Source: Desulfovibrio aminophilus (GTDB lineage: Bacteria; Desulfobacterota; Desulfovibrionia; Desulfovibrionales; Desulfovibrionaceae). From it: a stretch of 64,000 bases of DNA. This document shows positions 15,969 through 24,284 of this stretch, piece after piece. The stretch lies in contig NZ_JAMHGA010000007.1 of NCBI RefSeq assembly GCF_023660105.1, positions 1 through 64,000 of the forward strand, written 5' to 3'. The position numbers and the translations under genes are program-made. The notes below the pieces were generated by a model. The model saw only the letters and a list, made by a program, of their open reading frames with translations. It ran no database searches and was not told the origin of the DNA. Every line of letters begins with the position of its first letter. Position 1 is the first letter of the stretch.

Positions 15969-17834
15969 ATGTGCGGCATCGCCGGATACAAGATGCGCGA
16001 GCCCCGTCCCGACGCGGTGCTCGAGGCCATGGTGGAGGCCCTGCGCCATCGCGGCCCGGACTCCGCCGGATACCTGCTGCGGCCCGGGCTGCGGGCGGGC
16101 ATGCGCCGCCTGAGCATCAACGACGTGGAGGGCGGGGACCAGCCCCTGTACAACGAGGACGGCGGCGTGGCCCTGCTCTACAACGGGGAGATCTACAACT
16201 CCCCGGCGCTGCGCGCGGAGCTGGAGCGGGCCGGGCACCGCTTCCGCACCCGTTCCGACGGCGAGGTCATCTGCCACCTCTGGGAGGAGGAGGGCGAGGC
16301 CCTCTTCGACCGGCTGGACGGCATGTTCGCGGCGGCCTTGTGGATCGAGGCGGAACAGAAGCTCGTCCTGGCGCGGGACATCCCCGGGGAAAAGCCGCTC
16401 TACTACGCGCGGCTCTCGGACACGGACCTGGCCTTCGCCTCGGAGATCTCCAGCCTGCGCCGCCTGGACGTCCTGGACCAGGGACTGGACCTCCAGGCCC
16501 TGTGGGACTACCCGACCTTTCTCTGGGTGCCCGAGCCCGCCACGGCGCTGCGCTCCGTGCGCGCCCTGCCGCGCGGGCACCTGCTCGTCGCCGACGCCTC
16601 GGGCGTCCGCGTCCGGCCCTACGCCGGGCCACACCCGCTCCCCGATCCCGCGCTGCCGCCGCTCTCCGACGCCGAGGCCGCGGCCCGCGCCCGCGAGGTG
16701 GTGACCCGGGCCGTGGAGAGCCGCCTGCTCTCCGACGTGCCCCTGGGCGCGTTCCTCTCCGGCGGGCTGGACTCGTCCATCGTGGCCACCCTGGCCGCGC
16801 GGCGCGTCCCGGACCTGTCCACCTTCACCATCGGCTTCGAGGACGTGGCCGACCCCTACCACGGCCATGCCGACGAATCTCCCCAGGCCGAGGCCCTGGC
16901 CCGCAAGCTCGGCACGAAGCACCACACCATCCGCGTCACGGCCCAGGACTTCCGCGCCGCGCTGCGCGACTTCTGCCGCCACGGCGACCAGCCCTTCTCG
17001 GTCTCCTCGGGCCTGGGCATCCTGGCCGTATGCGGGGCCGCGCGCGAGGCGGGCATCAAGGTGCTGCTCACGGGCGACGGGGCCGACGAGTGCTTCGGCG
17101 GCTACTCCTGGTACGCCCATCTGGACCGGCTCGGCCCCGCGCCGCGGTCCGGTCCGGAACGGCCGGAAATATCCTTCCAGAACACCGGCATGTCGGAGGA
17201 CGAGCGCCTGGCGGCCATGTCCGCCTACTCCCTGCCCGCGCGGCTCTGGGCCTGGCACTACTACGCCTCGGAGCCGGAGAAGGCCCTTCTGTTCCACCCG
17301 GACGTGGCGGCCGGGGCGCGCGGTTCCCTGCGCCTGCTCCCGCAGGGCCCGACGGGCGGAACCCCGCGCGAGACCATCGCCCAGGATCGGGATTTCTATT
17401 TTCCCTTCGAGATGCTGCGCAAGGCGGACCGCATGAGCATGGCCCGCTCGGTGGAGGCCCGCGTGCCCTTCGCCGCGCCCGAGGTGCTGGCCCTCTCGGC
17501 GCGGCTCTCGTATCCCCAGATGGTGCGCGGCGGGGAGCTCAAGTGGGCCCTGCGCCGGGCCTTCGAGGACGTGCTGCCGCCGGAGGTCGTGTCCCGGCCC
17601 AAGCACGGGTTCAACGTGCCCATCGACCACTGGCTGCGCGGCCAGTGGGCCGACCTTGTGGACGAGGCCCTGGGACCCGGCTCGCGCCTGGCGCGCGAGG
17701 GGCTGGTGCGCAAGGACGCGGCCGACGCGGCCCGGGCCCTGCTGCGCCGGCCCGGGCGGCTCAACGGGCACACCGTTTTTTCCTTCATCACCCTGAACAT
17801 CTGGCTGGAAGAGGCGGACGCATGGAAATCATAG
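15969..17834 (+). CDS. asnB: Asparagine synthetase B-type glutamine amidotransferase
   Basis: The protein has 621 residues, normal for AsnB. The N-terminal Ntn hydrolase domain starts MCGIAGYK, giving the Cys2 nucleophile after Met removal, and contains LYNGEIYN and SDGEV. The synthetase domain has the PP-loop LSGGLDSS (Ser264 onward) and TGDGADECFGGY, then a KADRMSMARSVEARVPF motif. Asparagine synthetase paralogues inside surface glycan clusters often amidate uronic acids or other carboxylates, so the target may be a sugar and not aspartate. It follows the Cj1416-type gene by four bases and overlaps the NeuB-like gene by 13 bases. Fold and residues are sure; the acceptor is not. Confidence 0.9.
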   Translation: MCGIAGYKMREPRPDAVLEAMVEALRHRGPDSAGYLLRPGLRAGMRRLSINDVEGGDQPLYNEDGGVALLYNGEIYNSPALRAELERAGHRFRTRSDGEVICHLWEEEGEALFDRLDGMFAAALWIEAEQKLVLARDIPGEKPLYYARLSDTDLAFASEISSLRRLDVLDQGLDLQALWDYPTFLWVPEPATALRSVRALPRGHLLVADASGVRVRPYAGPHPLPDPALPPLSDAEAAARAREVVTRAVESRLLSDVPLGAFLSGGLDSSIVATLAARRVPDLSTFTIGFEDVADPYHGHADESPQAEALARKLGTKHHTIRVTAQDFRAALRDFCRHGDQPFSVSSGLGILAVCGAAREAGIKVLLTGDGADECFGGYSWYAHLDRLGPAPRSGPERPEISFQNTGMSEDERLAAMSAYSLPARLWAWHYYASEPEKALLFHPDVAAGARGSLRLLPQGPTGGTPRETIAQDRDFYFPFEMLRKADRMSMARSVEARVPFAAPEVLALSARLSYPQMVRGGELKWALRRAFEDVLPPEVVSRPKHGFNVPIDHWLRGQWADLVDEALGPGSRLAREGLVRKDAADAARALLRRPGRLNGHTVFSFITLNIWLEEADAWKS

Positions 17835-18520
17835 CCGAGATCGGACAGAACCATAACGGCGACATGAAGCTGGCCGTGGAGCTCATCCAGGCGGCCCGCG
17901 AGGCCGGGGCCGACGTGGCCAAGTTCCAGGTCTACGACGCCAGGCGGCTGTTCCCCAGGGAAGGCAACCCCTGGTACGAGTACAACCTGTCCACGGAGCT
18001 GTCCCGCGACGACGTGTTTCTGCTGGCCGAGGAGTGTCGGAAAACCGGCATCGAGTTCATGGCCTCGGTCTTCAGCCCGGAGCTGGTGGACCTGCTGGAG
18101 CAGGCCGGGGCGCGGCGCCACAAGGTCGCCTCCCGCTCGGTGAAGGACCGCGAACTCATGCTGGCCCTGGGTTCCACGAACAAGCCCCTGATCGTCTCCC
18201 TGGGCATGTGGAGCGGCGAGGGGTTCCCCGAGGTGCCCACCAGCGCGCCGGTAGACTTTTTGCATTGTGTTTCCAGCTACCCGGCCTCGCTGGAGGAAAT
18301 GCGGCTGTCCCGCGTGGACTTCACGCGCTACGCCGGGCTGTCGGACCACACCGAGGGCCTGACGGCGGCCATGGCCGCCCTGGCCCGGGGCGCGAGGATC
18401 GTGGAGAAGCACTTCACCCTGGACAAAAACATGTATGGACCCGACCACATCTGCAGCATGACCCCGGACGAATTGCGGGAACTGTGCCGTTTCCGCGAGG
18501 AGCTGGCCCGCTGCCTCTAG
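17822..18520 (+). CDS. Short NeuB-type nonulosonate synthase (TIM barrel only)
   Basis: The protein has 232 residues. It starts IIAEIGQNHNGD, then AAREAGADVAKFQVYD, HKVASRSVKD, GLSDHTEGLTAA and IVEKHFTLDKNM, the ordered motifs of the NeuB barrel that condenses PEP with a hexosamine to give a nonulosonic acid. Known NeuB/PseI/LegI enzymes are about 335-350 residues because of a C-terminal SAF (antifreeze-like) domain that helps cover the substrate. It is absent here: the frame ends cleanly after the barrel at residue 232, and the next gene starts 15 bases later. The partner cytidylyltransferase at 6390 supports a nonulosonate product. An alternative is a different PEP-dependent or aldolase reaction. 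Confidence 0.82.
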   Translation: MEIIAEIGQNHNGDMKLAVELIQAAREAGADVAKFQVYDARRLFPREGNPWYEYNLSTELSRDDVFLLAEECRKTGIEFMASVFSPELVDLLEQAGARRHKVASRSVKDRELMLALGSTNKPLIVSLGMWSGEGFPEVPTSAPVDFLHCVSSYPASLEEMRLSRVDFTRYAGLSDHTEGLTAAMAALARGARIVEKHFTLDKNMYGPDHICSMTPDELRELCRFREELARCL

Positions 18521-18534
18521 GGCGGAGCGAGGAC

Positions 18535-19908
18535 ATGAGCGGCGAACCCAAGGTTTCGGTCTACATAGCGGCGCGCAACTGCGCCAAGTACGTGGAGGCG
18601 GCCATCGAGAGCGTGCTGCGCCAGTCCATGCCGGACTGGGAGCTGCTCGTCTACGACGACAAGTCCACGGACGCCACGCCCAAGGTCCTCGACCTCTATC
18701 GCGGCGACCCGCGCATCCGCATCTTCCGCACCAACGGCAAGGGCTTGCCGGGGGTCTGCAACCTGGCCTGCGGCGAGGCCCGGGGCCGGTACCTCATCCG
18801 CCTGGACGGGGACGACGTGTTCGAGGAGAACATCCTCCTGGTGCTCTCCAACTATCTGGACTCCAATCCCGACGTGGCCCTGGTCTTCCCGGACTACTAC
18901 CTCATCGACGCCCAGGGCGACTTCATCTCCCTGGGCCGCACGCCCCGACTCTTCGAGCGCAACCACGCCACGGACCTGCCGCCCAACGGGGCCTGCACCA
19001 TGATCCGGCGCGACGTGCTCCTGGAGTGCGGCGGCTACCGAGAGGACCTCGGCGCGCAGGACGGCTTCGACCTCTGGACCAAGCTGCGCGGGGCGCACAG
19101 GTCGGCCAACGTCAACCTGCCGCTGTTCTACTACCGCCGCCACGGCGACAACCTGACCAACGACCACGGCCGCATCTTCTACGCCCGGCGCGAGATCAAG
19201 CGCGAGATGGCCCGCGAGGCCATGCGCGGCCAGGGCCCCTATCTGGCGGTCATCCCCTGCCGCCGGAACTACGACTTCGCCCAGGACCTCTGGAACGAGC
19301 GCATCAACGGCCACACCCTGCTGGACATCGCCATCGAGACCTGCGCGGGCACCGAGATCTACGATCAGATCATCGTCAGCTGCGACAATCCCGAGGCCGA
19401 GGAGACGGTGCGTCGCCACGCGGACCCCAGGCTCCGCTTCCACCTGCGCGACCCCCGCGACACCATCCGCTCGCGCAGCGTGGCCCACACCCTGGACGCC
19501 ATCGCGCGGATTTACGATCCCGAGGGCCGGGGCGTCACCACTTTGAACTACATCCACACGCCCTTCGTCGGCACCCAGACGCTGGAGGAGTCCGTGTTCA
19601 CCCTGGTGCTCAACGGCGCGGACAGCTCCTACGGCGTGGAAAAGGTCATCTCGCCGGTCTTCCGGCGCAACGCCCACGGCTTCGAGATGCTCAACCCCCG
19701 CCGCGAGTTCGCCAGCGACTTCGACACCGTGTACATCGAGTCCTGCGCCTTCGTGACCGCGCGTTCCCGGCTGTTCGCCACCGGGGCCCTGTCCGGGCCG
19801 AGCGTGGTCAACTTCCTCATCCCCGGGGACGAGAGCTTCATCATCAACTCCCAGCGGGCCCTGGAAATGGCCCGGGTCATCTACAAGGACAAGGGGGCCG
19901 GGCAATGA
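18535..19908 (+). CDS. Fusion of GT2 glycosyltransferase and NeuA-like domain
   Basis: The protein has 457 residues. Residues 1 to ~230 are a GT-A family 2 glycosyltransferase: VSVYIAARNCAKYVEAAIESV, LLVYDDKSTDAT, and the metal-binding DGDD at IRLDGDDVF. Residues ~237 to 457 resemble a NeuA cytidylyltransferase: YLAVIPCRRN, INGHTLLDIAIETC, DQIIVSCDNPEAEETV and a C-terminal DESFIINSQRALEMA in the position of the NeuA VDIDxxxD motif. The GGSKG nucleotide loop of NeuA is not conserved. The ATG at 18535 follows GGAGCGAGGAC. It overlaps the next gene by four bases. This could couple sugar activation to transfer, or the second half may have lost catalysis. Confidence 0.78.
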   Translation: MSGEPKVSVYIAARNCAKYVEAAIESVLRQSMPDWELLVYDDKSTDATPKVLDLYRGDPRIRIFRTNGKGLPGVCNLACGEARGRYLIRLDGDDVFEENILLVLSNYLDSNPDVALVFPDYYLIDAQGDFISLGRTPRLFERNHATDLPPNGACTMIRRDVLLECGGYREDLGAQDGFDLWTKLRGAHRSANVNLPLFYYRRHGDNLTNDHGRIFYARREIKREMAREAMRGQGPYLAVIPCRRNYDFAQDLWNERINGHTLLDIAIETCAGTEIYDQIIVSCDNPEAEETVRRHADPRLRFHLRDPRDTIRSRSVAHTLDAIARIYDPEGRGVTTLNYIHTPFVGTQTLEESVFTLVLNGADSSYGVEKVISPVFRRNAHGFEMLNPRREFASDFDTVYIESCAFVTARSRLFATGALSGPSVVNFLIPGDESFIINSQRALEMARVIYKDKGAGQ

Positions 19909-20579
19909 TGCGCTTCAGCGTGATCCTGGCCGCCCGGCTGCGCTCCAGCAGACTCCCGGCCAAGGCCCTGCTGCCCCTGGCGGGCCTGCCGCTCATCACG
20001 TTCCTGCTGCGCAGGCTGCGCGGCGCTTCCTTGGTGGATCGCGTCGTGCTGGCCACCACGACGAGGCCCGAGGACCGGCACCTGGCCGCCCTGGCCGAGG
20101 CCGAGGGCGCGAGCGTCTTCTTCGGCAGCGAGGACGACCTCATCCGGCGCTACCTGGACGCCTGCGACCGCTACGGCATCGATCATCCCGTGCGGGTGAC
20201 CGGAGACTGTCCCTTCGTGGACGCCGCGAGCCTGGACCACTGCCTGGCCCAGTGCGCGCGGGAGGAGGGCTTCGACCTCGCCAGCACCAAGGGAGCCTTT
20301 CCCGTGGGCATCGACTACGAGGTGTTCCGGGCATCCTCCCTGGCGGCGGCGCACGCCTCCGGCGAACCCGACGCGGCGGACCGCGAACACCTCACGAAAT
20401 TCTTCTACGACCACGACCGGCGCTTCCGCGTCGCGCGGCTCTCGCCGCCGCCGGAGTGGCCCCGCTGTTCCCGCGCCTTCACGGTGGACACCCTGGACGA
20501 CTACCTGTTCTGCAAGGCTCTGGCCGACCGCCTCGGTCCCGGGGCGGCCGTGGGCGATCTCCTCCGGGAGGCGTCGTGA
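19905..20579 (+). CDS. spsF: SpsF-like cytidylyltransferase
   Basis: The protein has 224 residues of the CTP_transf_3/SpsF group. It opens FSVILAARLRSSRLPAKALLPLAG, a recognisable nucleotide loop in which the small residues of NeuA (ARGGSKG) are ARLRSSRLPAK. It continues LVDRVVLATTT, FFGSEDDLIRRYLDAC, and VRVTGDCPFVD with the metal-binding GDCPFVD, and ends with VDTLDDYLFCKAL. SpsF proteins occur with SpsE/NeuB relatives in spore coat and flagellin glycan clusters. It overlaps both neighbours by four bases. It probably activates the same or a related acidic sugar as the gene at 6390; which CMP-sugar each makes cannot be told from sequence. Confidence 0.85.
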   Translation: MMRFSVILAARLRSSRLPAKALLPLAGLPLITFLLRRLRGASLVDRVVLATTTRPEDRHLAALAEAEGASVFFGSEDDLIRRYLDACDRYGIDHPVRVTGDCPFVDAASLDHCLAQCAREEGFDLASTKGAFPVGIDYEVFRASSLAAAHASGEPDAADREHLTKFFYDHDRRFRVARLSPPPEWPRCSRAFTVDTLDDYLFCKALADRLGPGAAVGDLLREAS

Positions 20580-21622
20580 CCCCGGCCACCCGCTACGGCA
20601 AGCCCGCCGCGGACATCCTGGCCGAAAGCCGCGCCCTGCTGCGGGAGAACGCCGAACATCTCGCGCGCCAGCGCCGTCTCGCGGACCTTCTGTCCGGCCG
20701 GGGCGCGCCTCGCGAGCGCTGCGCCTGCTGCAACGCCCGCCTGGACGGGGCCGGGCCGTTCCAGCGGCGCGGGATCGACTACCTCCTTTGCCCGGAGTGC
20801 GGACACGTGCAGACCCGGCTCGCGCCTCCGGCCGACCAGCCCGTGGACTTCGGGGCCGTGTATCCTCCGCTCTCCGGGGCGGAGTTCGCCTCGCGGGTGG
20901 AGCGCATCTACCGCCCCAAGCTGGATTGGGCCCTGGAGGCCTTGGCCGCCACGGACGGGCCGCCGCCCTTGGAGCGGCGCTGGCTGGAGCTCGGCTGCGG
21001 ATACGGTTTTTTTCTGGCCGCCCTGCGCGATGCCGGGGCCCGGCGGTTTATGGGCCTGGACGCCTGCCGGGAGCTGGTGGAGCGCGCCAATACGGCCCTG
21101 GGCGAGAACCGGGCGGCCCTGGTGGACGGCGGGTTGGCCCGGGCGGTCCGCGACAGCGAGGCCGAGGTCTACGCCGCCTTCTTCGTCCTGGAGCATCTCG
21201 CGGACCTGCCTGATTTCCTGGCCGCCGTGGCGGAAAAACCGGAGGGCGTCGCGTTCGTTTTTTCGGTGCCGGTGTTCGGCCTGGCGACCGTGCTGGAGGA
21301 CTGTTCGGACAGGCACTTCGCCCGGAATCTGGACGGCTGGACCCATGCCCAGATGTTCACCGAGAGGTCCCTGGGGCGTTGCCTGGAGCTGGCCAAGTGC
21401 GAGCAGGTGGAGCAGTGGGTCTTCGGCCAGGACGTCCTCGACCTGGGCCGCATGTGCGCCCTGGCCGCCGAGAACTATCCCCCGGCCTTGCGGCGCGAGG
21501 TGGACGGGGCGCTGGCCCGCATGGCCGACGCGGCCCAGCAGGCCGTTGACCGGGCCCATTTTTCGGATGCGCGGCACATCGTGGCGGTGCGCCGGGGCGC
21601 GCCGCTCGACGCGGGGCGCTGA
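20576..21622 (+). CDS. SAM-dependent methyltransferase with N-terminal zinc ribbon
   Basis: The protein has 348 residues, starting at a GTG overlapping the preceding stop (GTGA). After a ~45-residue helical leader it has a four-cysteine zinc ribbon (CACC, then LLCPEC about 25 residues later), followed by a class I methyltransferase domain with WLELGCGYGFFLAAL, FMGLDACRELVERA and a degenerate AAFFVLEHLADLPDFLAAV segment. The arrangement resembles sugar C-methyltransferases and cluster-specific methyltransferases with an N-terminal CxxC-CxxC element. It lies 11 bases before the WbpG-like gene. The substrate is unknown. Confidence 0.75.
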   Translation: MTPATRYGKPAADILAESRALLRENAEHLARQRRLADLLSGRGAPRERCACCNARLDGAGPFQRRGIDYLLCPECGHVQTRLAPPADQPVDFGAVYPPLSGAEFASRVERIYRPKLDWALEALAATDGPPPLERRWLELGCGYGFFLAALRDAGARRFMGLDACRELVERANTALGENRAALVDGGLARAVRDSEAEVYAAFFVLEHLADLPDFLAAVAEKPEGVAFVFSVPVFGLATVLEDCSDRHFARNLDGWTHAQMFTERSLGRCLELAKCEQVEQWVFGQDVLDLGRMCALAAENYPPALRREVDGALARMADAAQQAVDRAHFSDARHIVAVRRGAPLDAGR

Positions 21623-21633
21623 GGGAAACTCCG

Positions 21634-22779
21634 ATGCGCTATTGCAGGAAATGCGTCCAACCCGACACGCGGCCGGGCAGCGTCTTCGACGAGGAGGGCG
21701 TGTGTCTGGCCTGCCGCTTCGCCGAGACGGTCAGGAACATCGACTGGGCCGCCCGCCGGGCCGAGCTGGAGGAGATCTGCTCCTTCGCCCGGGAGCGGAA
21801 CGTTTCGGGCTACGACTGCATCGTGGGCGTCTCCGGGGGCAAGGACAGCACCCGCCAGGCCATGTACGTGCGCGACGAGCTCAAGCTGCATCCGCTGCTG
21901 GTCTGCTGTTCCTACCCGCCGGAGAACCTTTCCGACCGGGGCGCGCGCAACCTGGCCAACCTCATGAGCCTCGGATTCGACTGCATCACCGTGGGCCCGG
22001 CTCCGGGAGTGTGGAAACGGCTCATGCTCCAGGGCTTCCTGCGCTTCGGCAACTGGGCCAAGTCCACGGAAATGGCGCTTTACGCCAGCGCGCCCAAGGT
22101 GGCCATCGCCTACCAGATTCCACTCATCTTCCTGGGCGAGAACCCGGCCATCTCCGTGGGGACCATGGACGTGAAGTCCACCAACGGCGACGCCAACCAG
22201 ATGAAGAACTGCAACACCCTGAAGGGCGGGCCGGAAGCGCTCCTGGAGGACGGAATCACCGAGAGGGACCTGTTCTGGTACCGCTACTCCAGCGACGAGG
22301 ACATGCAGCTGGGGGCCCTCAAGGTGGTCTATCTGGGCTACTACATCCAGGATTTCACCAAGCGGAACAACGCCCTGTTCTCCATCCGCCACGGCCTGGA
22401 GGTGCGGCCCGACCCGCCGGAGGACATCGGCGACATCACCGGCTACGAGTGCCTGGACGACGACTTCGTGCTCGTGAACCAGCACATGAAGCACATCAAG
22501 TTCGGCTTCGGCAAGGTGACGGAGCAGGTCTGCGAGGACATCCGCCTGGGCGACATGACCCGCGAGGAGGCCTGGAAGCTGGTGTTGGCCTATGACGGCA
22601 AGTGCGCCGAGCGCTACATCCAGGAGCTGTGCGACTACCTGGGCATCAGCCGGGAGACCTTCCGGGAGGTGTCCGAGCGCTATCGCGGCCGCGGGGTGTG
22701 GACGCCCGACGGGAGCGGCGGCTGGCGGCTCGCCGCCGAGCCGGAATTCGACGGGCCGGGCTCCGGGGAGCGGGGCTGA
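21634..22779 (+). CDS. wbpG: N-acetyl sugar amidotransferase (WbpG family), PP-loop intact
   Basis: The protein has 381 residues. The N-terminal cysteine cluster (CRKC, CLAC) is followed by the ATP pyrophosphatase loop IVGVSGGKDST (Ser67-Gly68-Gly69-Lys70-Asp71-Ser72). NPAISVG and DVKSTNGDANQMKN are typical of this family. With HisH- and HisF-like partners, WbpG converts an acetamido group on a sugar nucleotide to acetamidino, as in the ManNAc3N-amidino acid residue of Pseudomonas O-antigen. Such partners follow directly (HisH 1 base downstream). The WbpE-like aminotransferase at 439 fits the same pathway. It is one of two WbpG paralogues flanking HisH and HisF. Family and motif are clear; the sugar is inferred. 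Confidence 0.9.
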   Translation: MRYCRKCVQPDTRPGSVFDEEGVCLACRFAETVRNIDWAARRAELEEICSFARERNVSGYDCIVGVSGGKDSTRQAMYVRDELKLHPLLVCCSYPPENLSDRGARNLANLMSLGFDCITVGPAPGVWKRLMLQGFLRFGNWAKSTEMALYASAPKVAIAYQIPLIFLGENPAISVGTMDVKSTNGDANQMKNCNTLKGGPEALLEDGITERDLFWYRYSSDEDMQLGALKVVYLGYYIQDFTKRNNALFSIRHGLEVRPDPPEDIGDITGYECLDDDFVLVNQHMKHIKFGFGKVTEQVCEDIRLGDMTREEAWKLVLAYDGKCAERYIQELCDYLGISRETFREVSERYRGRGVWTPDGSGGWRLAAEPEFDGPGSGERG

Positions 22780-22780
22780 C

Positions 22781-23422
22781 ATGGACCGCCGCCGCATCCT
22801 CATCGTGGACTACGGCCTGGGCAACATCGCCTCGCTGGGCAACGCCCTGGACCGCCTGGGCTACCAGTGGAGCGTCTCCAGCCGTCCCGAGGACATGGCC
22901 GGGGCCGACGGGTTCATCCTGCCCGGAGTGGGGGCCTTCGCCGAAGGCATGCGCAATCTGCGCCGGGGCGGACTGCTCCAGGCGCTGGAGCGCGAGGTCC
23001 TGGACGGAGGCAAGCCCGTGCTCGGCATCTGCCTCGGCATGCAGCTCCTGGCCCGGGATTCCGACGAGGGCGGCCTGAACCAGGGCCTGGGCTGGATCGA
23101 CGGCCACGTGCGTCTGCTGCGGCCGGAGGACGGACTGCGGGTGCCGCACGTGGGCTGGAATGTCTTGCGCATGCTTCGGCGCGAGCCTCTTTTTTCCCGC
23201 AGCGGCGAGGAGTCGTGCGTGTATTTCGACCACAGCTACCATTTCCAGTGCCCGGAGCGCCACGTGGCCGCGGTCTGCGACTACGGCGGAGAAGTGGTCG
23301 CGGCCGTGCGGCGCGAGAACATCTTCGGCGTGCAGTTCCACCCGGAAAAGAGCCAGGCCGCCGGCCTGCGCATCCTGCGCGGCCTGTTCCACTCCACGGG
23401 GTTCGTCCACCATGCTGCGTAA
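22781..23422 (+). CDS. hisH: HisH-like glutamine amidotransferase paralogue of the glycan cluster
   Basis: The protein has 213 residues, the size of HisH. It carries VDYGLGNIASL, ILPGVGAFAEGM, the nucleophile Cys84 in LGICLGMQLL, and His187 with Glu189 in VQFHPEKS, so glutaminase activity should be intact. YFDHSYHF replaces the usual YFVHSYY. Together with the HisF-like protein it would supply ammonia to the WbpG amidotransferases, not to histidine synthesis. It overlaps the HisF-like gene by 11 bases. The true histidine-pathway copy should be elsewhere in the genome; hisI and hisG lie at 54841-56096 but no other hisH is in the window. Confidence 0.9.
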   Translation: MDRRRILIVDYGLGNIASLGNALDRLGYQWSVSSRPEDMAGADGFILPGVGAFAEGMRNLRRGGLLQALEREVLDGGKPVLGICLGMQLLARDSDEGGLNQGLGWIDGHVRLLRPEDGLRVPHVGWNVLRMLRREPLFSRSGEESCVYFDHSYHFQCPERHVAAVCDYGGEVVAAVRRENIFGVQFHPEKSQAAGLRILRGLFHSTGFVHHAA

Positions 23423-24284
23423 GCGGATCATCGGCGTCGTGCCCGTGCGCGGGGGCATCGCGGTGCAGAGCGTCGGCTTCCGCCGCTTCCTGCCCCTGGG
23501 GCGGCCGGAGGTGGCCGTGGAGTATCTGAACTCCTGGGGCGTGGATGAAGTCCTGCTGCTCGACATCGACCCGGGCCGGGCCGCGCGGGGGCCGGACCTG
23601 GACATGGTGCGCCGGGTGTCGCGTTTCTGCCTCACTCCCCTGACCGTGGGCGGCGGCATTTCCAGCCTGGACCACGTGCGCGGTTTGATCCGCTCCGGCG
23701 CGGACAAGGTGGCGCTCAACACCGCGCTCATGGCCGATCCGTGCCTCGGGACGCGCATCGCCGAGACGTATGGCGTCCAGTGTCTGGTCGCCGGCGTGGA
23801 CCACCGGGCCGTGGAGGGCGGCGAACGCCTCGTCTGGACGGACTCCGGCCGGGTTCCGGCCCAGGAGGGGCCCGTGGAATGCGCGCGGCGCATGGAGGCG
23901 TTGGGGGCGGGCGAAATCCTGCTCCACGACATCGCCGCCGACGGCGCGCGCTCGGGGTTCGACTGCGAGACCGTGCGCCGGGTGGTCCAGGCCGTGGGGG
24001 TGCCGGTCATCGCCTGCGGCGGGGCCGGAAGCCCGGAGCATTTTCTCCGGCTGTTCGAGTCCACCGGCGCGGCCGCGGCCTGCGCGGGCAACTATTTCCA
24101 CTACACCGAGCACAGCGTGGTCCTCTGCAAGACCTCCCTGCGCCGCCACGGGGTGAACGTGCGCCTGGACACGTCGGCCGACTATTCCGAGGCCCGCCTG
24201 GGCAGGGACGGCAGGCTCCGCAAGCGCGACGAGGGGGATCTCGACGCCCTCCGCTTCCGCCACCTGCCGGAGGAGGTCATCTGA
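23412..24284 (+). CDS. hisF: HisF-like paralogue lacking the cyclase aspartate
   Basis: The protein has 290 residues with the HisF barrel: MLRKRIIGVVPV at the start, LTVGGGISSLDHVRG, GADKVALNTALM, GAGEILLHDIAADGARSGFD, CGGAGSPEHFL and HGVNVRLD. Aligned with Thermotoga HisF, the catalytic Asp11 (in RIIPCLDV) is Pro and Lys19 is Gln, while the Asp130 position (VAGVDHR) is kept. Losing Asp11 should abolish imidazole glycerol phosphate formation. The barrel then probably serves as an ammonia conduit from HisH to WbpG. It ends one base into the start of the second WbpG-like gene. The length is ~35 longer than HisF owing to a charged C-terminal tail. Confidence 0.88.
   Translation: MLRKRIIGVVPVRGGIAVQSVGFRRFLPLGRPEVAVEYLNSWGVDEVLLLDIDPGRAARGPDLDMVRRVSRFCLTPLTVGGGISSLDHVRGLIRSGADKVALNTALMADPCLGTRIAETYGVQCLVAGVDHRAVEGGERLVWTDSGRVPAQEGPVECARRMEALGAGEILLHDIAADGARSGFDCETVRRVVQAVGVPVIACGGAGSPEHFLRLFESTGAAAACAGNYFHYTEHSVVLCKTSLRRHGVNVRLDTSADYSEARLGRDGRLRKRDEGDLDALRFRHLPEEVI

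Noticed and set aside
22781-24284. Histidine biosynthesis genes hisH and hisF
   Set aside because: They are flanked by WbpG paralogues, and the HisF-like protein lacks the Asp11 needed for the cyclase reaction.
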